Assembly: GCA_000513055.1 (NCBI GenBank)
Contig: AZYB01000002.1
Span: forward strand, 1-64,000
Direction of reading: 5' to 3'
Origin: an alpha proteobacterium SCGC AAA288-N07
GTDB lineage: Bacteria; Pseudomonadota; Alphaproteobacteria; Pelagibacterales; Pelagibacteraceae
DNA length: 64,000 bases
Under the pieces are notes generated by a model. That model did no database searches and was not told the DNA's origin. It was given only the letters and a program-made list of their open reading frames with translations. Every line of letters starts with the position of its first letter. Position 1 is the first letter of the stretch. The translations under genes were made by a program, and so were the position numbers. Shown piece by piece: positions 45,546-55,852 of the stretch.

Positions 45546-47610
45546 TTAATTATTTATTTCATTAATAATGTCAGCACGATCATATAGCTTTAATAAAGTT
45601 TCATATTTATTAAAGAGTTTTTCATCAGTTTCAATTTCTTTAATGTTTTTTTCTCCTAATTTAAATAAATCATCATGATGAATAGGGTCAGCAAATTTAA
45701 ATTCTTTTATTCCACTTTGTTTATAACCTAGCATGTCTCCAAAACCTCTTATTCTCATATCTTCCTCAGCAATTTTAAAACCATCATTTGTGGATTTTAA
45801 TATTTTTATTCTTTTTTTAGCATTGTTGCTTAAATTTTTCTTATAGAATAATATGCAGGTACCTTGTTTATTACTTCTTCCAACTCTTCCTCTTAATTGG
45901 TGAAGTTGTGATAATCCAAATTTATTTGAATTTTCAATAACAATCACGTTTGCATTAGGAAAGTCTATTCCAACTTCAATAATAGTGGTTGAAACAAGTA
46001 TTTGAATATTTTTATCTAAAAATTTTTTTAAAATAATTTCTTTTTGATCTTTATCAAGAGATCCATGTATTAATCCAACCTTATTTGGAAAAATTTTATT
46101 TAAATAAGTAAATTTATTTTTTGCTGCTTCATAGTCAAGTTTTTTTGACTCTTCAATTAACGGGCAAACCCAAAAAATTTGATTACCCATCTTGGTTTCT
46201 TTTTTTATAAATTCAATTACCTCATTTATTTTGATCTCTGGTTTACTTAATGTTGATATATCTTTTCTATAAGAAGGTTTTTCAATTAATCTTGATACAT
46301 CCATATCTCCGTAAATTGTCATTATTAAAGTCCGAGGAATTGGTGTAGCTGACATTAATAATATATCACAATCATCACCCCCTTTTTTTGAAAGCTCCAT
46401 TCTTTGTTTAACGCCAAATTTATGTTGTTCATCAATTATAATTAGACCTAAATGGTTAAATTCTGTATTTTTTTGAAATAAAGCATGTGTACCAAAGATA
46501 ATATTTATTTTATTTTTCTTTAACTCACTAATTATTTTCTTCTTTTCCAAATAAGTTGATTTCCCTATTAAAAAACTAGTTTTTATGTTTGTTTTATTAA
46601 ATACTTTGTTGGCAAGCAAATAGTGTTGCCTAGACAAAATTTCTGTAGGGGCCATAAACGCAACTTGATATCCCGATTCCATTACATTAGCAGCTGCTAT
46701 TAATGCTACTATGGTTTTTCCCGAACCAACATCTCCTTGCAGGAGTCTAAACATTTTTGATTGAGAATATAGATCTTTATTTATTTCATTAATAATATCA
46801 TTTTGGTTCTTAGTTAGTTGGAAACGAAAATTATTAATTATTTTCTTGCTTAAATTATTTATGAATTTTTTTGGTTTTTTTTTTATTTTTTTTATTTTTT
46901 TTCTTATTTGAGATAAAACAATAAGACTTGATAATATTTCATCATAAGCCAATCTTCTAAAATAACTTGAATTAAAATCTTGTTTAACTTTTAAATTGTG
47001 CAAATAAAATATAGATTCACGCCAGCTTTTATTGTCAAGACTTTTCATGATATTTTCATCATGCCATTCTAGCAAAAAGGGCAGTTTTTTAAGCACTTGT
47101 TCAATAATGTTTCTATAAATCTTTTCAGTAATTCCTTCCGTTAATGAATATCTAGGAATAACTTTTTTAACAAAATCTTCTTTTTCTAAAGGAACTATGT
47201 AATCTGGGTTAACCATTTGGTATTTTTTATTATAAAAGTTAACCTTGCCACTTATAATTACATATTGATTCAAAGGTAGTATTTTTCTTATATATCCCTC
47301 TCTACTATTGAAGAACACTATATCAATTTTTCCAGTCAAATCTTCACATCTGGCAGTATTTGGTAAATTTCTAATCCTTGGAATATTATATTTTTTAACT
47401 TGTACTTTTATAGTACAAATTTTACCAATTTCTAATTTATTAATATTTATTAAGTTAGACCTATCCACAAATGTATGTGGTAAATGCCACAAAACATCAA
47501 ATAAAGTTTCAATTTTTTTTTTCTTTAATAATTTTTTTAGTTTTTGGTCCAACTCCTCTAAGTGTAGAAATATTTTTTAATAAAAATTCATAACTTTTAG
47601 AATGACTCAT
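45546..47610 (-). CDS. recG: ATP-dependent DNA helicase RecG, with an apparent +1 frameshift near the N-terminus
   Basis: This branched-DNA helicase remodels stalled forks. The main frame (from about 47552 down) carries the OB wedge, 'LLQGDVGSGKTIVALIAA' (Walker A), 'IIIDEQHKFGVKQR' (DEQH box), 'MSATPIPRT' and 'QLHQLRGRVGRSNKQGTC'. It lacks a proper start. The true start is ATG 47610 in another frame: 'MSHSKSYEFLLKNISTLRGVGPK', the family's typical N-terminus, whose continuation 'LKKLLKKKKIETLFDVLWHLP' is in the main frame. The break is one extra A on the coding strand in a five-A run (plus-strand T at 47541-47545). Corrected length is 687 residues. It is divergent from sdhE. Confidence 0.92.
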
Positions 47611-47643
47611 TTACATATATTATATACCTATTTTAAATGAACT

Positions 47644-47898
47644 ATGAATAATATTGATCTACTAAAAAAGAAAATTTTATATCGATCTAAATATCGGGGC
47701 AGAAAAGAAGTAGAATTATTGTTAAGTAATTTTGTAAAAAAATATATTAATGTTTTTAGTATCGATGAATTAAAACAATTGCATGATTTATTGAATTTTG
47801 ATGATGATAGTTTATTTAAGCTGTATTTAAATAACAAAGGCGAAATTAAAATTCCAAATAATAAAGTTTCGGACCTTTTAAGGAATTTTAAAAATTAA
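47644..47898 (+). CDS. sdhE: Succinate dehydrogenase flavinylation factor SdhE
   Basis: This 84-residue protein of the SdhE/Sdh5 (DUF339) family assists covalent FAD attachment to SdhA. The diagnostic 'RSKYRGRKEVELLLSNF' with the RGxxE motif (residues about 18-22) is present, as is the tryptophan-free helical remainder 'LKQLHDLLNFDDDSLFKLYL'. It is divergent from recG, its usual neighbour in alphaproteobacteria, and ends eight bases from tRNA-Ser on the opposite strand. Confidence 0.88.
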   Translation: MNNIDLLKKKILYRSKYRGRKEVELLLSNFVKKYINVFSIDELKQLHDLLNFDDDSLFKLYLNNKGEIKIPNNKVSDLLRNFKN

Positions 47899-47906
47899 TA
47901 TTTTTT

Positions 47907-47996
47907 TGGCGGAGAGGGTGGGATTCGAACCCACGAATGAGTTGCCCCATTGCTGGTTTTCAAGACCAGTGCTTTTAACCGCTCAGCCACCTCTCC
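47907..47996 (-). tRNA. tRNA-Ser (anticodon TGA)
   Basis: This is a 90-base class II tRNA on the minus strand. It has acceptor GGAGAGG/CCTCTCC, anticodon loop CTTGAAA (TGA), a long variable arm (GCAATGGGGCAACTCATTC), T-loop GGTTCGAATCC and encoded CCA. It borders the variable surface-sugar block that follows. Confidence 0.95.
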
Positions 47997-48208
47997 ATAA
48001 TATAGTAATTTAGGGACATTAATATATTTTTTAAGAATTTTACACAATTAGAATATTGATTTGCATTGTTTATTTGTAATTATCTTGCAAATTGGAAATT
48101 AAAAACAGGAATATCTGTAAATCAATGATTAAACAAAAAGTATATAAGCAAATTTTTATATATATATGAAAAGATATAAGATTTTACGAAAATTATTTGA
48201 ATAAAGAT

Positions 48209-50108
48209 TTATATTTTATTTCTTTTGTAAAAAACCCATTCATGTATTTCTTTGTGTCTTGAATAATTATCTAAAATATATTGATAGGCATAGGGAAGTC
48301 TTTCAGAGGCATTTATGCCTCCAGAGAAATCTTGAGGACCATGCAAAAGAATATAATTGGGCTTTGAAATATTAAGTTCGTTAATGAATTTTTTTTGATT
48401 TGTTTTTGAACCAAGTCCCCAAATAAAAAAGTATTTTGTACAAGTGGGTTTTTCAACAAGATATGGAATTGCAGCATCATAGTTAAAAATCTGTACACAT
48501 TTATCGTCTTTAGTAATAAATTTATAATAATTTACTACATTTAAAAGTTTATCATCTAAATAATAATCATTCGGTGTATTGATAAATCTATTATATCTGG
48601 AATAGAAAGTTTTTATATTTTCTATATTTATTATTGGCCTAGTTGGGAAATATGCTTTAGGGCTATAGCCAATACTATATTTAGAAACTAAAAATAAAAA
48701 AAATATCTGAGCAATCATAATAGTTATAAAAATTGATTTATTAAATTTTTTATTAAACTGATTAAAGAAATTTTTCTTAATTTGTAAAATTTTATTAATA
48801 AAAAATATACTTAAAAAAATTAAAGGAAAACCAAAAGACTCCCTCATATGCGGTCCGTCAGACCTTGATAAAGCTTGAGAGTATGAAACAACAGAAATTA
48901 TAAAAACAAAAGATAAAAGTATTTTTGTTTGATTAGAGAATTTCTTGTCATTAAACACGAATAAATAAACCAAAATTAAGCCACAAATTAAAATTGAAAT
49001 AATAGTTTTGGTAGCTCTCCAAGAATTAGGTTCATCGGAAAATGGGACTGGATGAATTATTCCATCAATAAACCCATGATTTAATAAAATTGAAAAACTA
49101 TTATCTATAAAAAATTTAGCTTCATTTTGGGAGTTTATTGAAAAGAAAATAATCCAGCCTAAAAAAAAACCGGTAACAAGAAAAATATTTTTTTTTATTT
49201 CTCCTCTAAAAATAAAAAGTAAAAATAATAAGAAAAGATTTAGATTTAAATATGCTCCTCTATCTAACCCCCAGAGAACTGATAGAACAGACATTGACCC
49301 TAATACAAAAGCAAAAAAATTTGAAAAATTTTTATTATCAATAACTTCTATTAAAAAAATTAAAAATATAACCAAAGGTAAATCTCGATAAAGCAATAAA
49401 TGAGTTTCCCAAATATTAAAATTACTTAGGCTTAGGAATACAAAACTTAGTATCAAAAAAGATAAAATCTTTTTATTTTCCTCAAAGATAAATTTTTTAG
49501 TTATTTGATATGATAAAAAAAGTAGAGTTATTTTAAAAATAAGATTTAATACCAATACTTGAAATCTTGCAGCGCCAATCGTTTCTATACCTAGTAATTG
49601 CCATGTAAGAGATGTTACAAAAAGTTCAAGAAATACTCCAACCGTAATGTATGAACTGCTCCAATACCCGCCATTTATAAAGTTATTAAACGCAGGAGTA
49701 AGTGATTGGCCTTCATGGTAAAGATCAATTGGCTTATCTGGAAAGTTTATTGAAAAAAATTCAAGAATAACATAGATAAAGAATATAATAAAAACTACTT
49801 TCCTTTTGTTTTTTTTTTCATTGATTTTATTTAATTGATTATTTTGAAATAAGTTATTTTTTATATTTTTTTAATGAACTTTTAACAATAAATTTGCAAC
49901 AGAGAAGGGCTACAAATATTGGAATAAAAATAAATATTAAATACCTCAAAACATCATTAACCGGGTTATAGCTGTGTATTGAATATTCTCCAATAATTTC
50001 TAGAGGATTTTCAAATGGTAAATAAATTTTATTCCACAAGAATGTTGTTAAAATGACTGAAGTAATAATTAAAATAAATGAAATAAAAACTTTAATATAA
50101 TTTTTCAT
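48209..50108 (-). CDS. GT-C-type polytopic membrane glycosyltransferase-like protein, with an apparent +1 frameshift
   Basis: This is a large membrane protein read from ATG 50108. The first frame (MKNYIKVF..., about 84 residues, two membrane helices) ends in an A-rich stop at 49854. The next frame is open from 49870 and has no start codon of its own for about 105 codons. It encodes 'PDKPIDLYHEGQSLTPAFNNF', a motif typical of lipid-sugar GT-C proteins, and runs into the long C-terminal frame with some ten more helices and a soluble tail. One base too many in the T6 or T7 run at 49857-49862 or 49866-49872 explains the break; corrected length is 632 residues. It likely transfers a sugar from a polyprenyl carrier at the periplasmic face. 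Donor and acceptor are unknown. Confidence 0.7.
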
Positions 50109-50152
50109 TATTTGATATAAATTGTATACATCCAAAGATTAAATATATTAAA

Positions 50153-51568
50153 ATGTTTATATTAAACAGAAGAAATATTCTTTTGGTTTCAGTATTTTTT
50201 ATTTTAATTGGTATTTTCTTAAGAATTTACCAGTTAAATTTTGAAAATTATTGGCTCGATGAAACAATAGATTTTTGGATATCCGATCCAAATATTTCTT
50301 TTAATGAACTCTTTTTAAGAAGAGAACTTATTAATGATCAGACACCTTATTTATTTCAACTATTATTAAAATTTTATTTGAAAATTTTTGGATATGAACC
50401 AGAAATAGGAAGACAACTTCCCGTCATTTTTGGCGTGCTATCAATTCCTCTTATGGGCATTCTTTCTTACCAGGTTTCGAAAGATAATTCTTTTTTACTA
50501 ACTATTTTTTTAGTTAGTATAAATATATATTTAATTAAGTATTCGCAAGAGACCAGAACATATACGTTAGTTTTCCTTTTGAGTGTAATCAGCTTAATTT
50601 TTTACTATAAAATAATATATTCCGATTTATTTTTTTCTAAAAAAATTTATTCTTTTATCCTTTTTGTAATTTTTTCAGTTTTAGCTTTATCCTCACATCC
50701 TTTTGTATTTATTATTTTTTTTTCACAAATCGCTTATTATATTTACTCATTTTTTATGTTTAAAAATAAAAATTTTTTATTTCTACTATCAATTCCATTT
50801 ATCATAATCATTTATCTATTAATAAATTATAATTATTTAATATCTCAATTTGAATATAAAGAATATTTTTTAACACATGAAAATTGGAAGTTTTATTATG
50901 ATTATTATTTTTCAAGATTTTTTGGCTCAAAAATTATGGGACTAATTTATTTAGTCTCATTAATTTTTTTAATATTCCATTTTAGAAAGAAGATATTATT
51001 TACCTCCAATAATTATTTACCACTCATATTTATATTGTTCTTCTCTTATATAATTCCTTTATTTTATGGATTAATTAAGTTACCAGTTCTTACTGATAGG
51101 TATATTATATTTGTTTTAGTATCAATTTTAATACTAATATCATCACTAATTTTAAAAATAGAAAACCAAAAGTTAAAAATTTTCTTACTTATAATTATTT
51201 TAGCACCAACTATTATAAATAATTATATAGAAATCAAATATAGAAAAAATACAAAACCTGAATTTACTAAACTTTTTAATAATTTGGAAAAACACAAAAT
51301 AAAAAAACTTACTTTGCATGCGCCAAAAGTAATTAATGAAATTATTGAAAATTATATTTTATCTGTCAAAGATTATAAAAACAAAAATTTTAATATTTAT
51401 AATATTTATAATATTCCATCTGATATAAAAATGTTATGGGTAATTTGTTACGAACCTTCTATGAATTTTAATTGTAGTTTTTCAAATGATAGCCAAAAAA
51501 ACTGGATTTTAAATGAAACAAGGCAACTGTATTTAGTAAAAGCTCAGCTTTATGAAATAATAAAATAA
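50153..51568 (+). CDS. Glycosyltransferase family 39-like membrane protein
   Basis: This is a 471-residue protein with about ten membrane helices. The N-terminal loop 'RIYQLNFENYWLDETIDFW' carries the acidic pair expected in the first periplasmic loop of GT39/PMT_2 (ArnT-like) enzymes. 'DQTPYLFQLLLKFYLKIFGYEPEIGRQLPVIFG' is the following family-typical segment. Such enzymes move a sugar from a polyprenyl phosphate to lipid A, protein or polysaccharide outside the membrane. It is divergent from the GT-C gene over about 45 bases. The C-terminal 120 residues form a soluble domain I do not recognise. Confidence 0.75.
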   Translation: MFILNRRNILLVSVFFILIGIFLRIYQLNFENYWLDETIDFWISDPNISFNELFLRRELINDQTPYLFQLLLKFYLKIFGYEPEIGRQLPVIFGVLSIPLMGILSYQVSKDNSFLLTIFLVSINIYLIKYSQETRTYTLVFLLSVISLIFYYKIIYSDLFFSKKIYSFILFVIFSVLALSSHPFVFIIFFSQIAYYIYSFFMFKNKNFLFLLSIPFIIIIYLLINYNYLISQFEYKEYFLTHENWKFYYDYYFSRFFGSKIMGLIYLVSLIFLIFHFRKKILFTSNNYLPLIFILFFSYIIPLFYGLIKLPVLTDRYIIFVLVSILILISSLILKIENQKLKIFLLIIILAPTIINNYIEIKYRKNTKPEFTKLFNNLEKHKIKKLTLHAPKVINEIIENYILSVKDYKNKNFNIYNIYNIPSDIKMLWVICYEPSMNFNCSFSNDSQKNWILNETRQLYLVKAQLYEIIK

Positions 51569-51634
51569 ATGGATATAAAAAAAATATACTTGTTATTATT
51601 CAAGATATTAAATAATTAAAATATTTTAAATTTT

Positions 51635-52522
51635 ATGGATATATATATTCATCAACATGGCAAAATCGGTGACGTGATACTTTGCAATGGCCTTGTAAGA
51701 TATCTCTTAAAAAAAAAATTTAGAAATAATAAAATATATATCTTTTGTAGAAGTCGCCATCTCAAAGCTATAAAATTCATGTATAGAGACCAAAAAAGAA
51801 TAAAATTAATTCCTTTTAACGAAAATCCAAAACTTAAAGATGAAAAATTACTTGCTAAATATGAAGTTAATAAAACAGAAAATATTATTCAAAAAATAAA
51901 ATTAAAAAAAAAGATAAATTTTATTAGAATAGGATTTGAAAACTATCACAAAACAAAAGAATTAAATCCCGACAAAGATTTTCCATGGCCTTGCGACATA
52001 GTTTTTTATAAACAGTTCAATGTTCCTTTTAAATACAGGTTTTTAAATAGCTATTGGAAACGAGATAGAAAAAATGAGAGAAAATTATTCAGGAAATTGG
52101 TTGGTAATTACCAACCGTATGCATTTATACATGATGACAAAGATAGAAATCTTATAATTGATGAAAAAAATATAAATCCGGATCTAAAAATAATTAGAAA
52201 TGATAACAAAGAGCTTATATTTAATTTTAGTCTAATCTTGGAGCGAGCCAAGGAAATCCATATTATGGAAAGTTCTTTTAGGCAAATTATAGAGGTTCTT
52301 AATACTGATAACATAAAACTTTATCTTTATAAAAGTAGAGGAGGAGAACATTCGGTTGAGTTATTTAATAGAAAGAAAAAAAAATGGATAGGAACATCTA
52401 AAAAGTGGAATATAGTAAAAAAAAATATTGATTTAAATAAAAAGAAAAAAAATTTTATTGATCATATTATATTTCTTGTTTCAAGGCTTAATCAAAAAAT
52501 TATTTATCGTTTAAATCTATGA
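51635..52522 (+). CDS. Glycosyltransferase family 9-like protein of unknown function
   Basis: This 295-residue protein begins 'IYIHQHGKIGDVILCNGLVRYLLKKK', which resembles the first strand and Gly-Asp loop of GT9 heptosyltransferase-type GT-B enzymes. The remainder is highly Lys/Asn/Ile-rich. It contains 'IMESSFRQIIEVLN', in the place where GT9 enzymes have the nucleotide-sugar-binding 'D(S/T)g..Hla' motif. The usual C-terminal 'GP..' features are not clear. Its last 23 bases overlap the end of the convergent FkbM gene. It sits in a surface-sugar block, so a glycan role is plausible but unproven. Confidence 0.5.
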   Translation: MDIYIHQHGKIGDVILCNGLVRYLLKKKFRNNKIYIFCRSRHLKAIKFMYRDQKRIKLIPFNENPKLKDEKLLAKYEVNKTENIIQKIKLKKKINFIRIGFENYHKTKELNPDKDFPWPCDIVFYKQFNVPFKYRFLNSYWKRDRKNERKLFRKLVGNYQPYAFIHDDKDRNLIIDEKNINPDLKIIRNDNKELIFNFSLILERAKEIHIMESSFRQIIEVLNTDNIKLYLYKSRGGEHSVELFNRKKKKWIGTSKKWNIVKKNIDLNKKKKNFIDHIIFLVSRLNQKIIYRLNL

Positions 52523-53397
52523 ATTTACATTTATGAACATAATTCTCAATTTTTAAAGCCTCGTCTCGTGAATGGAATCTTGAAGATTTTTTGAAACTTT
52601 TTGTAGCAGATAATATTTCAAACTTTTCTGAAAAATTTTTTTTTACATAAAAAGCATTAGTACCAGAGCTGTCTATTGCTATAAGATCAAAATTATTTGA
52701 GTTTAAAAGATTTACGTATGAATGAAGTGATGCACCAAAATAGTAATCATATTCATATGTAAAATCTTTACTATAAGGTATTACCTTTTGTGTAATATTT
52801 CCTATCCAGGGATTATATTCACTGCATAAGACATTTACATTATTAATATCAATTTTTTCTAATACCCAGTAGTCATTTCCATCTATGTCAATTGATAAGA
52901 AGTCTATATGATTATTTTTAATATTAGAAAAAATAACTTCATTTATATTTTCTCTATTAATTTTTTCATTTATTACTTTTACATTATTTTTTGGGTAAAA
53001 GAATTTTAAACATCTTTCTATTTTTAAGCATTTGTCCTCATCTGCATCTATTAGAATTCCATTCCAACCATTTTTTATTAAATTTAATGAATTACATTCA
53101 AAGAAATCGAAGCCTAACTCAACAAAAAATTTATTATGTGAAATTTTAGAAAAAAATATGCTCAATTATTCCATCTTCATTATTTTGAGATGTAATTCTA
53201 TATTCAAAATGATTAATTTTATCTAATTTATCGGAAAATTTATCTTTCTTTTTTTGTTTATTTATTTCCTTTCTGAATTTTTTCATTACTGATAAAAATA
53301 AAAAAAATGAATATGTTTTTTTAGATAAATTTTTTTGCACATATTTTAATATGTAACTCACTAAATCCTTTTTGATTTTTCTTCCTATTCCAAACAT
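52500..53397 (-). CDS. FkbM-family methyltransferase, interrupted by an apparent +1 frameshift
   Basis: This SAM-dependent methyltransferase gene is split in two frames. The first (from ATG 53397) is a basic N-terminal stretch ending in the family-typical 'FEYRITSQNNEDGIIEHIF'. The second continues 'SKISHNKFFVELGFDFFECNSLNLIKNGWNGILIDAD' (SAM-binding motif I and the acidic end of strand beta-2), then 'IDFLSIDIDGNDYWVLEKI'. The break is one extra base in the seven-A run at 53150-53156 (T on the coding strand); corrected length is 298 residues. FkbM proteins O-methylate sugars or polyketides, and here probably a surface glycan. It is convergent with the GT9-like gene and follows rlmB on the same strand. 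Confidence 0.8.
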
Positions 53398-53414
53398 TAT
53401 TTTAAAATTTTTTT

Positions 53415-54170
53415 CTAATATTTATTTTTTTTAATTTGATTTAAATAGTGAAATACTATTGAAGCAGTATTAGATATATTGAGGCTTTCAACATTATTAT
53501 TTATATTTATTTTTAGTATGAAATCGGAATTTTTTTTTGTTTGATATTTTAATCCATAACCCTCTGAACCAAATAATAAAACATTTTTTCCATCCCAATC
53601 ATGTTTTGTAAAATCTTTATTACATTTGGCATCAAAAGCATTTATCCAAAAGTTATTTGATTTTAAATACTTTAAAGCTGTGTTAATATTTGATACCTCA
53701 AATATATTTAACAACTCATTACATCCACTAGCACTTTTGTAAAGAAGTTTACTTTCACTTGGAAAAGATCTTTCTTCAATAATCATCCCATCAATATTAA
53801 ACGATGCAGCACTTCTTATTATAGATCCTATATTTCTAGGATCTGTAACTCCTTGAAGAGCAACAAATGTAATATTTTTTTTGTCTGAATTTTGATTGAT
53901 ATATTCTTTTATTTTTATTTCTTCCAAATGTTCAATCTCTGCAATCAGGCCTTGATGTGAGATTTGGTCTTTGGAACATAATTTATCCAAATCTTTTCTA
54001 GTTTTATATAAAACCTTTATATTTTTTAATAAATTCTTATCTTGGTTTTCCCTATTTAATTTTTTTTTTGATTCTTCTGTTAAAAAGATCCTTAGAACTT
54101 TTCTCCTTGGATTTTTTATAGCTTCAGTTACAGCATGTTTTCCAGCGATTAAAAAAGCCGATTTTTTCAT
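53415..54170 (-). CDS. rlmB: 23S rRNA 2'-O-methyltransferase RlmB-like (SpoU/TrmH family)
   Basis: This 251-residue SPOUT methyltransferase has the N-terminal SpoU substrate-binding domain 'AFLIAGKHAVTEAIKNPRRKVLRIFL'. The knotted catalytic domain follows with motif 1 'LQGVTDPRNIGSIIRSAASFNIDGMI', motif 2 'LLFGSEGYGLKYQTKKNSDFILKI' and motif 3 'VESLNISNTASIVFHYL'. Related enzymes methylate G2251 of 23S rRNA, but other SpoU targets cannot be excluded. I chose ATG 54170 (MKKSAFLIAG) as closest to the family start; ATG 54200 would add ten residues. It lies back to back with the tRNA-Tyr, tRNA-Gly and tuf genes. Confidence 0.85.
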   Translation of the reverse strand: MKKSAFLIAGKHAVTEAIKNPRRKVLRIFLTEESKKKLNRENQDKNLLKNIKVLYKTRKDLDKLCSKDQISHQGLIAEIEHLEEIKIKEYINQNSDKKNITFVALQGVTDPRNIGSIIRSAASFNIDGMIIEERSFPSESKLLYKSASGCNELLNIFEVSNINTALKYLKSNNFWINAFDAKCNKDFTKHDWDGKNVLLFGSEGYGLKYQTKKNSDFILKININNNVESLNISNTASIVFHYLNQIKKNKY

Positions 54171-54301
54171 GATATTTCTATTATTTTCCACTAATATCAT
54201 ATTTTTTTGAATAAAATCATTTATTGCATTTATTTAAGAACATGCTTATAAAACCTTGTTGTTGAAAGCTTTTTTGAAAAAGGGGTTACCCCTACTACTA
54301 C

Positions 54302-54387
54302 GGAGGGGTACCAAAGCGGTCAAATGGGGCGGGCTGTAAACCCGTTGACTTCGGTCTTCGAAGGTTCGAATCCTTCTCCCTCCACCA
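54302..54387 (+). tRNA. tRNA-Tyr (anticodon GTA)
   Basis: This is an 86-base class II tRNA with acceptor GGAGGGG/TCTCCCTCC region, anticodon loop CTGTAAA (GTA), variable arm GTTGACTTCGGTCTTCG, T-loop GGTTCGAATCC, A73 and encoded CCA. It is the first gene of the conserved tRNA-Tyr, tRNA-Gly, tuf, tRNA-Trp, secE run. Confidence 0.95.
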
Positions 54388-54442
54388 CTCAAGAAAGTTT
54401 AATACAACATATATAAAAAGAGTGTGATACGTTTGGGATGTT

Positions 54443-54516
54443 GCGGGTGTAGTTCAATGGTAGAACACCAGCCTTCCAAGCTGGTTGTGAGGGTTCGATT
54501 CCCTTCACCCGCTCCA
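54443..54516 (+). tRNA. tRNA-Gly (anticodon TCC)
   Basis: This is a 74-base cloverleaf with acceptor GCGGGTG/CACCCGC, anticodon loop CTTCCAA (TCC), T-loop GGTTCGATTCC, U73 and encoded CCA. It lies 55 bases after tRNA-Tyr and 43 before tuf. Confidence 0.96.
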
Positions 54517-54559
54517 AGTTGTTATTATAAAGAAAATTAAGTATTATTGAGGTATTAAA

Positions 54560-55753
54560 ATGGCAGAGAAAAAAAAATTTGAGAGAAATAAACCGCACGC
54601 TAACGTAGGCACTATAGGACACGTTGATCATGGCAAAACTACTTTGACGGCGGCAATAACAAAAGTTTTGTCTGAAAAAGGTGGTGCTGAGTTTATAGCT
54701 TATGATCAAATTGATAAAGCCCCTGAAGAAAAAGAAAGAGGAATAACTATAGCAACAGCTCACGTAGAGTATGAAACAGATAAAAGACACTATGCTCATG
54801 TAGACTGCCCAGGACACGCAGACTATGTTAAAAATATGATAACCGGAGCTGCACAAATGGATGGGGCAATTTTAGTTGTTAGCGCAACAGACGGACCAAT
54901 GCCTCAAACAAGAGAACATATTCTATTAGCAAATCAAGTTGGTGTTAAAGCTATTGTCGTTTACTTAAATAAAATAGATCAAGTTAAAGATAAAGAATTA
55001 GTAGGCTTGGTTGAAGAGGAAATAAGAGAATTGTTAACATCTTATAAATTTCCTGGAGATAAAATTCCAATCGTTAAGGGATCTGCTTTAGCTGCCGTTG
55101 AGGGAAAAGATGAAGCAACAGGAAAAAATTCAATTCTTGAATTAATGAAAGCAATAGATGAACATATTCCTCAACCACAAAGGCCCAAAGACAAACCTTT
55201 CTTAATGCCTGTTGAGGATATCTTTACAATATCGGGTCGAGGAACAGTTGCAACAGGCCGTGTTGAACAAGGAGTTGTTAAAACTGGTGAAGAACTTGAA
55301 ATAGTAGGAATAAAAGAAACCAGAAAAACAGTTTGTACTGGTGTAGAAATGTTTAGAAAAATTTTAGATACTGGAGAAGCGGGAGATAATATTGGAGCTT
55401 TACTAAGGGGAGTCGAAAGAGAAGATGTTGAAAGAGGACAAGTGCTAGCTAAACCAGGTTCAGTGACTCCACATACTAAATTTGAAGCACAAGCTTATAT
55501 ATTAAAAAAAGAAGAAGGTGGGAGACATACTCCTTTTTTTTCAAAATATAGACCGCAGTTTTATTTCAGAACAACTGATGTAACGGGAGAAGTTGAGCTT
55601 GCAAAAGGTACAGAAATGGTGATGCCGGGAGATGATGCAAAATTTACTGTTAAACTAATTACTCCAATAGCTATGAGCGATAAATTAAACTTCGCAATCC
55701 GTGAGGGTGGAAAAACTGTTGGAGCAGGTGTGGTTACAAAAATTTTAGAGTAA
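54560..55753 (+). CDS. tuf: Translation elongation factor Tu
   Basis: This 397-residue GTPase delivers aminoacyl-tRNA to the ribosome. G1 is 'GHVDHGKTT' (residues about 19-27), the effector region '[17 protein letters not shown]', G3 'DCPGHADY', G4 'NKID', and G5 'GSALAA'. Domains 2 and 3 ('[13 protein letters not shown]' and '[13 protein letters not shown]') are complete. GAGG lies eight bases before the start. Codon use is less A-extreme than in neighbouring accessory genes, as expected for a very highly expressed protein. tRNA-Trp and secE follow in the same direction. Confidence 0.98.
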   Translation: MAEKKKFERNKPHANVGTIGHVDHGKTTLTAAITKVLSEKGGAEFIAYDQIDKAPEEKERGITIATAHVEYETDKRHYAHVDCPGHADYVKNMITGAAQMDGAILVVSATDGPMPQTREHILLANQVGVKAIVVYLNKIDQVKDKELVGLVEEEIRELLTSYKFPGDKIPIVKGSALAAVEGKDEATGKNSILELMKAIDEHIPQPQRPKDKPFLMPVEDIFTISGRGTVATGRVEQGVVKTGEELEIVGIKETRKTVCTGVEMFRKILDTGEAGDNIGALLRGVEREDVERGQVLAKPGSVTPHTKFEAQAYILKKEEGGRHTPFFSKYRPQFYFRTTDVTGEVELAKGTEMVMPGDDAKFTVKLITPIAMSDKLNFAIREGGKTVGAGVVTKILE

Positions 55754-55760
55754 GCTCTTT

Positions 55761-55836
55761 AGGAGTGTAGCTCAATTGGTAGAGCACCGGTCTCCAAAAC
55801 CGGAGGTTGTGGGTTCGATCCCCTCCGCTCCTGCCA
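55761..55836 (+). tRNA. tRNA-Trp (anticodon CCA)
   Basis: This is a 76-base cloverleaf with acceptor AGGAGTG/CGCTCCT, D-loop AGCTCAATTGGTAGAGC, anticodon loop TCTCCAAAA (CCA), T-loop GGTTCGATCCC, G73 and encoded CCA. It lies seven bases after the tuf stop and before secE, the usual position in proteobacteria. Confidence 0.96.
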
Positions 55837-55852
55837 AATTAAGAAAGATACT

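Noticed and set aside
48124-48168. 14-codon ORF in the 212-base gap after tRNA-Ser
   Set aside because: No ribosome binding site and random Lys/Ile composition. I see nothing else in this gap except AT-rich DNA.
54281-54293. AGGGG-TTA-CCCCT mini-hairpin just before tRNA-Tyr
   Set aside because: Five base pairs with no T tract; it may be chance or part of tRNA precursor processing, not a supportable terminator.
54389-54856. Long minus-strand frame across tRNA-Gly and the start of tuf
   Set aside because: It runs through a tRNA and antisense to a highly conserved gene; composition is that of a shadow frame.
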